A stretch of 35,187 nt of DNA, taken from assembly GCA_011959405.1 (NCBI GenBank), contig BLLX01000015.1, positions 1 to 35,187 on the forward strand, read 5' to 3'. Below the pieces are notes generated by a model that had not been told where the DNA came from, made no database searches, and saw nothing but the letters and a program-made list of their open reading frames with translations. Shown here piece by piece: positions 23,848 to 31,650 of this stretch. Each line of letters starts with the position of its first letter. The first letter of the stretch is position 1. Source of the DNA: Muribaculaceae bacterium. GTDB lineage: Bacteria; Bacteroidota; Bacteroidia; Bacteroidales; Muribaculaceae. The translations under genes and the position numbers were made by a program.

Positions 23848-24145
23848 CTTTCAGTTGCTTTATAAGTTGGTTAATACGCTGCGCCATCTCCTCGCATCTT
23901 TTGGCAACGGCAAAGAAGCCGTAGGTGTTTGCCTGCTTCGCCAATTGGTTAAGATTGGTGCTTTCACCTATCAACTGACGGATGATGTGGATATGCTCTT
24001 TCGTGATTCGTTCACGTACTGTTCCGTTCTCAATGAGTGAACGGATGACTGCGCTTTGGGTCTGCTTGCTCCGTCTGCAAAGCGCACCGAGCCATGCGAG
24101 TTGGTCGTAAGACAGACGGAGTGTTATCGTATGTTTCTTTTCCAT
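23837..24145 (-). CDS. mobC: Mobilization relaxosome protein MobC
   Basis: A 102-residue MobC-type protein. It starts with a ribbon-helix-helix-like segment (HTITLRLSYDQLAWLGALCRRSKQTQSAVIRSLI), then IIRQLIGESTNLNQLAKQANTYG, the NLNQLAKQAN signature of MobC, and a helical end. It binds oriT and assists the relaxase in opening the strands. It lies directly downstream of the oriT-like hairpin and overlaps mobA. Confidence 0.88.
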   Translation of the reverse strand: MEKKHTITLRLSYDQLAWLGALCRRSKQTQSAVIRSLIENGTVRERITKEHIHIIRQLIGESTNLNQLAKQANTYGFFAVAKRCEEMAQRINQLIKQLKDDR

Positions 24146-24163
24146 TTTGAATTGCTTTTAGTG

Positions 24164-24227
24164 AATAATTTGTGACCATCGGGAGCCGCCTCCTCAGACT
24201 TTTTGAGGAGCAAGTGGTCGGGAAATG
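24164..24227. other. Candidate origin of transfer (oriT)
   Basis: The 138-bp gap upstream of mobC holds a hairpin with CTCCTCA (24190-24196) and TGAGGAG (24204-24210) arms and a 7-base loop. An outer GACCA/TGGTC pair brackets it. Position directly before mobC-mobA is where Bacteroides mobilizable elements usually keep oriT. The nick site cannot be named from sequence alone. Confidence 0.5.
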
Positions 24228-24283
24228 TAATACACCGACATTAACTTGCTACAGTAAAAAAGTCTCGATTCCTCTCCCTTTGT

Positions 24284-25363
24284 TCAAAGTCTGAATCCTC
24301 GTTTCTTAGGCGGTGAAACTTTCGGTTGAGGGATGCCTCGTTGTACGCTGACGAGTTTCAAATCGAATGTCTCTATCAGTGTTTTCAAGTTCGGATTCCT
24401 CTTAATCATCTGCTGGAGTATGGCTTCATCAGGGCGTACCTTCAACAGATAATCGGCTATGTCGTACCCTTCTTTCCGTTCACTTTCGGTTGCTTTGGCT
24501 TCCAGATAATTGAACAGTTGCACGTCAATTCCGTAGCTTTTCATCAACCCGATTTTGCTCTGCCAATAGTCGGTCGCTCCCAAATCGGGAAATAATACAA
24601 CGCTTCTTCCTGCGAGAACGGACAGACTGTTGGCATTGAAACAACCGTTCTTTCCACCCGATGCAATCCATAGGAATTGGGGTAGATAGTAGGAAGCGAT
24701 GATTGCTGTTTTCTCGCTTTCGACCAATGCGACAGGACGGCTTTTGTCTTCTGGAAGCAGATGTTCACCGAAGAAGCATTGCTTCAAATTATAGCCATCC
24801 TTGTGCAGTACGGAGTGTACCCATGTGACATGATTGTACGGTTCTTTTATCCGTTTACCAGTTGTCGGATTGTAAAGCATTATCTTACCCGTGCGTACTC
24901 TGTTCTGATAATCCATTTGCCAAAATACGGTTGCACCGTCCCAATGTTTGGAAGTGCCGACTTTGTATTTCGCCATCAGCTTCAATGTTTCCGATTTTCC
25001 GAATTGAGCTGATAAGAATTGAAACAGTTTGTTGTCAGAATAGCGTTGTAACGACTGGTTAACTATATCCAAATCAATGTGAGAAGTGGCTTTCGGCTCG
25101 ACTTCTTTTATAGGCGCATAGCTCTGAAAGTTATCCTCGGACAACTTTCCCTTTTCTGACGGATTCCGTTCAAAGTAATCACGGGGCGTGAAATGATAAC
25201 CGCATTTCTGCTCGTGGTCGCAACGCCCCACGTAATCAGGAAACTGGATTCGTCTATCCGTATCAATGTACTTGGAAAAACATCTTTTGCGGTGGCAGTT
25301 CGGGCAAGTATGCCGTGTGCTGACACCTTTGTAGGGTTCTAATATGAATCTATGTGTACTCAT
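24284..25363 (-). CDS. DUF6371 / toprim-like primase-related protein
   Basis: A 359-residue protein. The N-terminal zinc-binding region has CPNCHRKRC, CDHEQKCGYHF (about residues 19-57). The central segment VALVESEKTAIIASYY and later VVLFPDLGATDYW are toprim-type strands (Glu and Asp acidic positions), as in CHC2-type primases and DUF6371 proteins. The C-terminus is PPKKRGFRL, a tail shared with the relaxase. A role in initiating replication of the transferred or excised strand is inferred. It follows the DUF3987 gene after a 78-bp gap rich in TGTCG repeats. Confidence 0.8.
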   Translation of the reverse strand: MSTHRFILEPYKGVSTRHTCPNCHRKRCFSKYIDTDRRIQFPDYVGRCDHEQKCGYHFTPRDYFERNPSEKGKLSEDNFQSYAPIKEVEPKATSHIDLDIVNQSLQRYSDNKLFQFLSAQFGKSETLKLMAKYKVGTSKHWDGATVFWQMDYQNRVRTGKIMLYNPTTGKRIKEPYNHVTWVHSVLHKDGYNLKQCFFGEHLLPEDKSRPVALVESEKTAIIASYYLPQFLWIASGGKNGCFNANSLSVLAGRSVVLFPDLGATDYWQSKIGLMKSYGIDVQLFNYLEAKATESERKEGYDIADYLLKVRPDEAILQQMIKRNPNLKTLIETFDLKLVSVQRGIPQPKVSPPKKRGFRL

Positions 25364-25382
25364 TGTATGTTTCTTTTTAGGT

Positions 25383-25445
25383 GTGTCACTTTTGTCGTTA
25401 TTGTCGTTTTCGTTTGGAAAGTGTCAAAACCGACAAAAATGTCAC
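25383..25445. repeat. Inverted TGTCG repeats between replication genes (possible origin)
   Basis: GTGTCACTTTTGTCG (25383-25397) is matched at 13 of 15 positions by the complement of 25431-25445. An extra TTGTCG (25401-25406) and GTGTCAAAAC (25421-25430) fall in between. Such clustered repeats beside primase-type genes are typical of replication origins; function is inferred. Confidence 0.4.
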
Positions 25446-26830
25446 GGGTTAATCTTTGAATATTCTCCATGCTTCTCTTTGCGGAACAATGTTCCGATAT
25501 TGTCATTGAGAAAGCGTTGAAATGTCCGTTCCTTCATTCCGTTTTGCTCGGCTACCTGTATAGCTTGGGCAGTAGTGAAAGAAGGAGGCAGCAGATTGAC
25601 TATCGCCTGTTGCTGACTGTTGAGGGCATTCTCATTCAGAATATTTTGTACGCTCAATGCGGACTCTTTGAAATACTCCGTCAGTTTAATGGCTCTCTCC
25701 ACCGTCAGCAGGTCTATACACGCCTTGTCGCACTCTCCGCAAGTCCATCGTGCCAGTTGGATAATCAGGCAAAAGCGGATGATGTATATCTCTAACTTGC
25801 AATAGATACTCACAATGGTGTCGTTTGTTTCCCGGTCGCACAACTCAGAGAAATGGTGCTGCCACTCGTAAAGTCGTCTCTTGGCATCCTCTGAGAAGAA
25901 GAGAATTTGCGGTTCAATTTCTCCATGCTCATTGAGGTAGCACTCTGATTGTATCAGTCTGTCAATAATGGCATTCCATTCTTGCTCTATATCTTCTGGC
26001 AATTCTTTATCATTCCATCGTGCCTTCTGTTGCAGATTAGGCATTACAAACAGAATGCGGTCGATAAATCCGTTGCTGGAGCGTTCACCTTTAGCCAACT
26101 CGTTCAAGATTTTCTTTTGGATAGTACCAATGACCGATATGTACGGACGCTTGATGAAGATGGAACTCTTGGCATTCTTGCGGTCGGACATGGTAGTCTT
26201 GGCACTGAACACTGAGAGCCAAAACTGTTCTTCCGAACCGTTGTTATAGCGGTTGAAATTCTTGAACCAAGCGGACAATTCATCAGCCCACAAACACAAT
26301 CCACGTTTGTTTTGTGCATGAATGAGGCTCAACCCTTCGGGCGTTACATCCGAAACCAAGAAGCGTTTGCGGATAGGTTCTTGTAGAAATTGCCCTCCAC
26401 CGCTTTCCGCACGTTCCTTGCGGCTCATGCTCATCAGCTCATCGTATTTGGCAAGAGCCTTTTCAAATTCCTGATTCTGTCGGTAGTCATAATCAAGAAA
26501 CGGCTTCATCGCAAAGCTGAGCGGATGGCTTTTGTTCGCTCCCGGTCTTCCAATCAATGCCATATACAGGATAGGGCTTTCCGTCCAGCCTTGCTTGATT
26601 TGGGCAAGGTGTGTGTTGCCTATGCCGACTGCTATTGCCGTAAGGATGGCTGCGGCAATGTAGTCGGTAGGGTAGTTATGGCACTCGTGTACCTCACGGA
26701 TGATGCGTTGGATTCTCGATGGAAATATGCTGATAGGGAATGCCGTACCAGACAATCTTGTGCTTAAATCAATCGCTTCATCAATGATGGATGCCGGATT
26801 AATAGAATATGTATCCATAGCCCAACCCAT
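25442..26830 (-). CDS. DUF3987 protein, replication helicase/primase-associated
   Basis: A 462-residue protein of the DUF3987 type. It starts with a helical region (FPISIFPSRIQRIIREVHECHNYPTDYIAAAILTAI), then a Walker A-like loop GRPGANKSHPL and DELSAWFKNFNRYNNG (Walker B-like), and a winged-helix-like C-terminus (LPPSFTTAQAIQVAEQNGMKERTFQRFL). Such proteins accompany toprim primases in Bacteroidetes mobilizable elements. The ATG at 26830 overlaps the HTH gene's stop (TAATG); an ATG at 26818 is also possible. Confidence 0.85.
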   Translation of the reverse strand: MGWAMDTYSINPASIIDEAIDLSTRLSGTAFPISIFPSRIQRIIREVHECHNYPTDYIAAAILTAIAVGIGNTHLAQIKQGWTESPILYMALIGRPGANKSHPLSFAMKPFLDYDYRQNQEFEKALAKYDELMSMSRKERAESGGGQFLQEPIRKRFLVSDVTPEGLSLIHAQNKRGLCLWADELSAWFKNFNRYNNGSEEQFWLSVFSAKTTMSDRKNAKSSIFIKRPYISVIGTIQKKILNELAKGERSSNGFIDRILFVMPNLQQKARWNDKELPEDIEQEWNAIIDRLIQSECYLNEHGEIEPQILFFSEDAKRRLYEWQHHFSELCDRETNDTIVSIYCKLEIYIIRFCLIIQLARWTCGECDKACIDLLTVERAIKLTEYFKESALSVQNILNENALNSQQQAIVNLLPPSFTTAQAIQVAEQNGMKERTFQRFLNDNIGTLFRKEKHGEYSKINP

Positions 26831-27195
26831 TAAAATTGTACCGATGATTTAGGCTTGTGGCGGACACCGCTCTGCATATTGGCAAGCATCTCCTCGTATG
26901 TCTGCTCGGCAGTTTTTCTCCGTCCGTTTTCAATCCAAGCAAGAAGCTCGTCCTCATAGAAATAGAGTTTCTTGCCTTTCTTGTAAGCCGGAAGTAGCCC
27001 TTTGCGTACCAATGTATATATGGTAGGCTTGGCTTTTCGGATGATACGGCAAGCATCCTCAATTTCCACCAATACATGTTTGTCGGATGGCTGTGGCTGG
27101 AGTTCCGCTACCATCTTTTTCAACTCGATGACCTGTTCGGTCAGATAACCTACCGCTTCGGGCAGCTTATCAAATGTTACTGTTTCTTTTTGCAT
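26830..27195 (-). CDS. HTH_17/excisionase-type DNA-binding protein
   Basis: A 121-residue protein with a helical N-terminus (LPEAVGYLTEQVIELKKMVAEL). A MerR/excisionase-type HTH follows, EDACRIIRKAKPTIYTLVRKGLLPAYKKGKKLYFYEDELLAWIENG, typical of the regulator that opens the replication operon in Bacteroidetes mobile elements. One-base overlap with the DUF3987 gene. Its promoter carries an operator nearly identical to that of the integrase gene, so both may answer to the same protein. Confidence 0.85.
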   Translation of the reverse strand: MQKETVTFDKLPEAVGYLTEQVIELKKMVAELQPQPSDKHVLVEIEDACRIIRKAKPTIYTLVRKGLLPAYKKGKKLYFYEDELLAWIENGRRKTAEQTYEEMLANMQSGVRHKPKSSVQF

Positions 27196-27223
27196 ACGCC
27201 AATCGTTTTTAATTGTTCGACGG

Positions 27224-27261
27224 CAAAGGAAACAGGTGTTTCAATGGTGGAATCATTCACC
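27224..27261 (-). promoter_or_regulatory. Shared operator and -7 box upstream of replication HTH gene
   Basis: Plus-strand positions 27235-27261 read GGTG-T-TTCAATGGTGG, three variable bases, then CATTCACC. Three bp away lies a TTCCTTTG -7-like box on the minus strand (27224-27231). The same layout, with 23 of 27 operator bases identical, occurs at 31603-31640. Confidence 0.6.
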
Positions 27262-27462
27262 AAAATATAACTGATGAATAACTTTTTGATAGTGATTGGT
27301 CGTGGTAAATATTTGATTATAAGTAAGTATGGGGCGTTTTGTGATGCCACTTATGGTAATTGTTGGTAATTATATATGAGGTAAGAGATGATTTTCACAA
27401 AATGTTAGATGGGTTATAATGAAATAGCCGTGTGTAAATCACTGTGTGATATGTTTTTTCGC

Positions 27463-27470
27463 TAACTTTG
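27463..27470 (+). promoter_or_regulatory. -7 promoter box of the double-Rx4H gene
   Basis: TAACTTTG lies 19 bp before the ATG at 27490. The rest of the 27262-27462 gap is AT-rich, with a short TGGTAATTGT-TGGTAATTAT direct repeat and an ATCAC-tgt-GTGAT inverted repeat but no gene. Confidence 0.55.
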
Positions 27471-27489
27471 TAGGATAAAAAGTTTGAGT

Positions 27490-28935
27490 ATGAAAAAGGT
27501 GCGAATAATTGCAAATGAGGAGACTATTAATATCTTGATAAGCAATGCTAAAAAAACGATTGCAGATTCAGAATGTTTATTGCATGATACTGAACTGATA
27601 AAAGTTGAGATATGTAATAACAAATTGCAGGGAAATTATTTGCAATTAGTACTTGAATTGTTAAGCGGTAGTCTTTTAGGGATATGTGAAGTGTGTAGCA
27701 ATTTGAAAGAAATGTTGTCAAGCAGTAACACATACGTTAAACGCTACCATATGCAGATGATCAATTTATCACAATATGAATGGTGTATATATTTAGGTGG
27801 TAAAGATCAGAACGGAGTATTAGCTAACCTAATACATTATCTTAATGAACAACATTACAATTCATTAGAATTGAAAAATGTTTTAGAAAAGGTTCGTCAG
27901 CTTGGCATGAAGTGTAATGTCGGATTGAGATCTATGACAGCTCATTATGATGAACCTAATATCATGTACAAAAAGTTGCTTGCTTTAAATGATGAAGACG
28001 TATATGTACGTAGAATCAGTGAGCAATTATTGATACACGACATGATATTAAAATACGTATCTCCGATTTTGCAAATGATTAAAGAAGGATTAAATCACAT
28101 TGATAAAGAGGATATTCGTAAGAGTAGTTTTGAATTTAATATTCAAGATATTTTAAATGCTAAAGTTGCAGAGGCTTTTAATAACAAAGAAGAACTTGAC
28201 ATTATGATTTCACATCAAATAGCAAATGCGTGGAATGATATAGAGTCTATGAAGCGACTATTTGATACTTGTGAAAAAATAATTGAATATCTAAAATCAA
28301 GGCAGATTGATTACAATAGGCTTATAGAAATGAGATCACTCGTAGAGATGCAATTAGCTGTTAGTTTTATGAGATATGATTTAATCTGTTCAATGGATAG
28401 TTATCTAAATGCTCAAAGTAATACAGAGCGATCAATTTGTTTTATGTACGTATATAGAATTGAGACTGCTGCTTTAACTCATTTATATGGTTATAATGAA
28501 GAGCGAAGACAGAATAGTATATGGAATAGAATTAAAACAATCCCTGAATATAAGTCAACTCCATTATCAAATGATATAGAGAGAAATCTTAAGATTTTGA
28601 CATCGCATTTTGATAGTACTAGGAGGAATTTATATACTCATTATAGGGAAGGTAGTAAATTAAATATTAGTGATAGATGGCATTGTGCTAACAAAATGGA
28701 TCATCCAAAAGAATTAATGCAAATTCTGCAACTTGTCACGTTATGCAAAAATATACATCAATATCTGGCTTCACTTTTGTCTGTGATGAATACAACGGAG
28801 AAAAAGAAAAATGATGAAATATTGGACCCCATACGAAGCATAAAAGAAATAGCGTATAAAAACAATCTACAAGATATTGTTAAAATGTCAGATAAATTGC
28901 TTTCAATATTTTCTTTATTCAATGTTAAGTTATAG
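27490..28935 (+). CDS. Unrecognised 481-aa protein with two HEPN-like Rx4H motifs
   Basis: No family recognised. The protein is almost wholly alpha-helical and soluble. Two segments fit the HEPN ribonuclease motif Rx4-6H: LRSMTAHYDEP (Arg147, His152) and RRNLYTHYREG (Arg379, His384). Each is preceded by long helices, so it may be a tandem HEPN-type protein; HEPN RNases are common effectors in toxin-antitoxin and abortive-infection systems. The gene stands alone with its own -7 box, is far more AT-rich than its mobility-gene neighbours, and runs against them, all signs of cargo. No partner antitoxin is adjacent. The ATG at 27490 is used; the upstream in-frame TTG at 27484 adds two residues. 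Confidence 0.55.
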   Translation: MKKVRIIANEETINILISNAKKTIADSECLLHDTELIKVEICNNKLQGNYLQLVLELLSGSLLGICEVCSNLKEMLSSSNTYVKRYHMQMINLSQYEWCIYLGGKDQNGVLANLIHYLNEQHYNSLELKNVLEKVRQLGMKCNVGLRSMTAHYDEPNIMYKKLLALNDEDVYVRRISEQLLIHDMILKYVSPILQMIKEGLNHIDKEDIRKSSFEFNIQDILNAKVAEAFNNKEELDIMISHQIANAWNDIESMKRLFDTCEKIIEYLKSRQIDYNRLIEMRSLVEMQLAVSFMRYDLICSMDSYLNAQSNTERSICFMYVYRIETAALTHLYGYNEERRQNSIWNRIKTIPEYKSTPLSNDIERNLKILTSHFDSTRRNLYTHYREGSKLNISDRWHCANKMDHPKELMQILQLVTLCKNIHQYLASLLSVMNTTEKKKNDEILDPIRSIKEIAYKNNLQDIVKMSDKLLSIFSLFNVKL

Positions 28936-28938
28936 TGT

Positions 28939-29820
28939 TTATGCTATGTTTCCGTTCAATTTAATCTTGCACTCTGATTCCGTGTGCGACATTTTGCGCT
29001 CAATGGTGGATATTTCCGAATCACGGAGGGTGTGAGCAAATACCCTCTTTATAAATGTGGCAGTCTGTAAACGTGGTTTGCCGAATGCCTTACCGATATT
29101 CCATCCGAAGTGCATGATGTCAATGGTTTTTAATTGGGCATCAACCTTTATCTGCTCGACTTTGGGCATAGTATCTGACAAGTAATATTCTGTAATATAT
29201 CCACATAGACGATTGAGGTCAGTTTCGCTAAGGTAGAGAACCAAGTTTTGTTTCGTATATGTGAGAACCTTATCAAGTTTTTCTTGTGATACTCGTTCTT
29301 TCTCAGCCATAGCATTTGCTCGGGAAATCTCATATTCTGATGGTTGATTAAGCACCTCAATAGGGATGTTGCTAATAGAGGCTGAAGGGATTTCCTCCTT
29401 TGGAAATACTGCCATGTCTTCATTGGATTCCGAAAGCGAGAGAGTTGAAACTTCTTCTGTGGTGTCAGATGTAGTTTCGATTTCTGGTTCAGATTCAGAA
29501 ACGATAGGTTCTGTATCTATGGTGCTTTCAATAAGTTCCTGCTGTTCTATTGGAACTTCAATTACTACCGCTTTATTGCGATAGCACTCAAATCTCATGA
29601 AGCACTTTTCTATTGTAGGTGAAAGGATTTGCCCGAATATTATTTGTAGATTGAGATAGATAGCTCCCATGATAATGGAACATACCACCAAAATGAGGTA
29701 GCTGCTGAACTCGTCCCAACCATAGTGAAGTACTGTTTGGCGAGCTAAAACACCAATGATTGCGATTGTACCAAAAATAATCAGATGCAATGTTATATGT
29801 TCTATCTTTCTCTGTTCCAT
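28939..29820 (-). CDS. Two-TM membrane protein with acidic linker and C-terminal domain
   Basis: A 293-residue protein. TM1 is about residues 9-28 and TM2 about 40-64. A long acidic Ser/Thr/Glu-rich linker follows (about residues 95-160), then a cytoplasmic basic/helical domain (KVLTYTKQNLVLYLSETDLNRLCGYITEYY, FIKRVFAHTLRDSEISTIERKMSH). Not recognised; similar membrane proteins occur near integrases of Bacteroides mobilizable elements, with no known role. Its 3' end lies 3 bp from the convergent double-Rx4H gene. Confidence 0.65.
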   Translation of the reverse strand: MEQRKIEHITLHLIIFGTIAIIGVLARQTVLHYGWDEFSSYLILVVCSIIMGAIYLNLQIIFGQILSPTIEKCFMRFECYRNKAVVIEVPIEQQELIESTIDTEPIVSESEPEIETTSDTTEEVSTLSLSESNEDMAVFPKEEIPSASISNIPIEVLNQPSEYEISRANAMAEKERVSQEKLDKVLTYTKQNLVLYLSETDLNRLCGYITEYYLSDTMPKVEQIKVDAQLKTIDIMHFGWNIGKAFGKPRLQTATFIKRVFAHTLRDSEISTIERKMSHTESECKIKLNGNIA

Positions 29821-29846
29821 AGTGAGATGTATTAATCGTTTGTGTG

Positions 29847-29854
29847 CAAATATA
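29847..29854 (-). promoter_or_regulatory. -7 promoter box of the membrane-protein gene
   Basis: Minus-strand TATATTTG, 26 bp before the ATG at 29820. The remaining gap to 30022 shows no gene. Confidence 0.5.
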
Positions 29855-30022
29855 TAGGATTAATTTTTGAGAAAACCCATAGTTTTGCTTGTCAATGAGC
29901 TTTTGACGATATATTTCATTACTTTTCACCATGTTACACTCCTAATAATAAGCGCATTGCAAATTTCTTGTTTTTGGATGAAAATAGTTAGGTAAATAGG
30001 CTGGTGTATCTTAAAAACAGAA

Positions 30023-30060
30023 ATTATCTGCATCATTTGGGGTGAAACAATGCAGATAAT
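30023..30060 (-). terminator. Terminator after the integrase/RhuM-like transcript
   Basis: Perfect 11-bp arms ATTATCTGCAT (30023-30033) and ATGCAGATAAT (30050-30060). On the minus strand the stem is followed by TTCTGTTTTT. It lies 25 bp beyond the RhuM-like stop. Confidence 0.65.
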
Positions 30061-30085
30061 CAATAGAGTATAGAGATATAGCTTA

Positions 30086-30451
30086 TTAGCAATACAATGT
30101 CTGGTTTGTACCCTTGTTGAGATATAACAGGAGGTTGTAATCTTGTTTACGAGTGACTTTGTTTATTAGCCATTTCCTAAATGCAGCGGAATGCCCGGTG
30201 TCTATTTGATAGGATAGGGCTATAACTATATCGAGATTATACACATCGGCATTGTTCCCATTCTCCAATTTGAGGTATTTACAAACTTCGTGGCTCTTCA
30301 AAACATTAGATTTCAGGATTCTTTTGATTGCTGCGTGAATAGTCCCAGCCGTTGTATAAAACAAGTCTGCTATCTCCCAAGAGGTCATCCATATCTCACC
30401 ATCGGAAATATAGATGCCTTGTCCGTTGTTGGTTATGATTCCTTGTTTCAT
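30086..30451 (-). CDS. Short RhuM-like/DNA-binding protein downstream of integrase
   Basis: A 121-residue protein resembling only the N-terminal core of RhuM: IWMTSWEIADLFYTTAGTIHAAIKRILKSN (HTH-like) and VYNLDIVIALSYQIDTGHSAAFRKWLINKV, which aligns with FYNLDMIIAVGYRI...FRQWATKIL of the 333-residue RhuM protein in the RM operon. It begins 8 bp after the integrase stop and is probably cotranscribed. A recombination-directionality or regulatory role is possible; its short length and position in the integrase operon suggest a dedicated accessory protein rather than a fragment. Confidence 0.7.
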   Translation of the reverse strand: MKQGIITNNGQGIYISDGEIWMTSWEIADLFYTTAGTIHAAIKRILKSNVLKSHEVCKYLKLENGNNADVYNLDIVIALSYQIDTGHSAAFRKWLINKVTRKQDYNLLLYLNKGTNQTLYC

Positions 30452-30459
30452 AGTTATAT

Positions 30460-31566
30460 CTATTTGAGTGATATTTTATTGGCTGTCTCTCGCTTCTTGG
30501 AATTGACCAAATCAGCATAAATCTGAGTTGTGGACACGTTCTTGTGCGTCAGCATCTTTGAAACGGTGTAAATATCTGTACCCAAGGATATTTGTATGAC
30601 CGCATACGAATGTCTGAATCCGTGAAAGGTTATCGGTTTCGTTATTCCTGCCTTTTTGAGCCAGCTTTTCAGCGGATAATTAATCATACTCCGTTTCAAC
30701 TCCTTGAATACTTTGCCTGTTCCGGGTGTTCCGCATAGTTCGTAGGCTTCGTAACTGATGGGAAGTGTCGCTTCTGTTTGTGTTTTCTGTGTTCTGATAC
30801 GCAAGCAATAGCCTTGATCGGGAGCAATAGTGAAATCTTCCCATTGCAGGTTGAGAATGTCACTGATGCGTAAGCCCGTTAGACAAGCGAACAAAGAGGC
30901 TGCTTTCAATACGGGGATGTCGCAAGGAGTGGCAGCGAGTTGTTTTACCTCGTCCAATGTCAGATACTCTTTCTTCACATCTTGTGGCTCAATCTTATCA
31001 AGGTAATCATTGATGTTCTCACGAAACCATTTGTCCCGATAGGCAATCTTCAACAATCCTCTGAAAGTAGAGTAGTAGCCGGATGCTGAATTGAGAGATA
31101 TGGGACGGTTGCTGTGTTTTAGTTGTTTGGCATTCAGCAAGTATTCACGGAACTTCTTACACAAGTCCACATTCACATCACCAAAGGTACATTGTCCCTT
31201 GACGAAGTTGTAGAAATGCTGATAGACGAATTGCCATTTTTGGTCTTTGTTCCGGCACATCTTCTTGAAGTAGGCGAGGAAGTCGGCTTTCTGTTTGGTC
31301 TTATCCAAGAAGCCAAACTCTTCATTGATGAGCGATTGCACTCTGATGCACCGGATAGCCTCTGCCTTGTTCAACATATCGTTGTTGAACTCCCGTTCCA
31401 TTTCGTTTTTCGGATGGGCATAGATGTAGATGCCGAGGTATTCCCTGCGGCTCATCTGCATAGTCTCAGGATTACGGACTGCCGGATAATAATCCAGATA
31501 CAAGGAGATGCGATTATTCCGAATCGCTCTCTGACGAACTGTTACTTTTGTACACGTGTGTGACAT
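30460..31566 (-). CDS. int: Tyrosine integrase of element B
   Basis: A 368-residue tyrosine recombinase. The N-terminal arm-binding region (TVRQRAIRNNRISLYLDYYPAVRNP) is followed by a SAM-like core-binding domain (YNFVKGQCTFGDVNVDLCKKFREYLL) and the catalytic domain: Arg in TGLRISDIL, HxxR in HGFRHSYA, late His in LTHKNVS and nucleophile Tyr in TTQIYADLV. All catalytic residues are present and the length is normal. It should integrate and excise element B at the 3' end of mnmE. It could also be tested as the inverter of hsdS, since no recombinase lies beside that locus. An operator shared with the replication HTH gene lies upstream. Confidence 0.93.
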   Translation of the reverse strand: MSHTCTKVTVRQRAIRNNRISLYLDYYPAVRNPETMQMSRREYLGIYIYAHPKNEMEREFNNDMLNKAEAIRCIRVQSLINEEFGFLDKTKQKADFLAYFKKMCRNKDQKWQFVYQHFYNFVKGQCTFGDVNVDLCKKFREYLLNAKQLKHSNRPISLNSASGYYSTFRGLLKIAYRDKWFRENINDYLDKIEPQDVKKEYLTLDEVKQLAATPCDIPVLKAASLFACLTGLRISDILNLQWEDFTIAPDQGYCLRIRTQKTQTEATLPISYEAYELCGTPGTGKVFKELKRSMINYPLKSWLKKAGITKPITFHGFRHSYAVIQISLGTDIYTVSKMLTHKNVSTTQIYADLVNSKKRETANKISLK

Positions 31567-31602
31567 ACTGTTTAATATTTAGAATTTTACATTTGTTTGG
31601 TG

Positions 31603-31640
31603 CAAAGGAATATGGTGATTCAATGGTGGGTACATTCACC
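31603..31640 (-). promoter_or_regulatory. Shared operator and -7 box upstream of integrase
   Basis: Plus-strand 31614-31640 reads GGTG-A-TTCAATGGTGG, three variable bases, then CATTCACC. The TTCCTTTG -7-like box is at 31603-31610 on the minus strand, 3 bp away. This is the same layout as 27224-27261. It lies in the gap between integrase and multi-HTH gene. Confidence 0.6.
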
Positions 31641-31650
31641 GAAAAATAAC

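Noticed and set aside
29588-29932. Minus-strand frame of 114 codons upstream of and overlapping the two-TM protein gene
   Set aside because: Overlaps the better-supported membrane-protein gene out of frame and runs through its promoter box; no domain seen.
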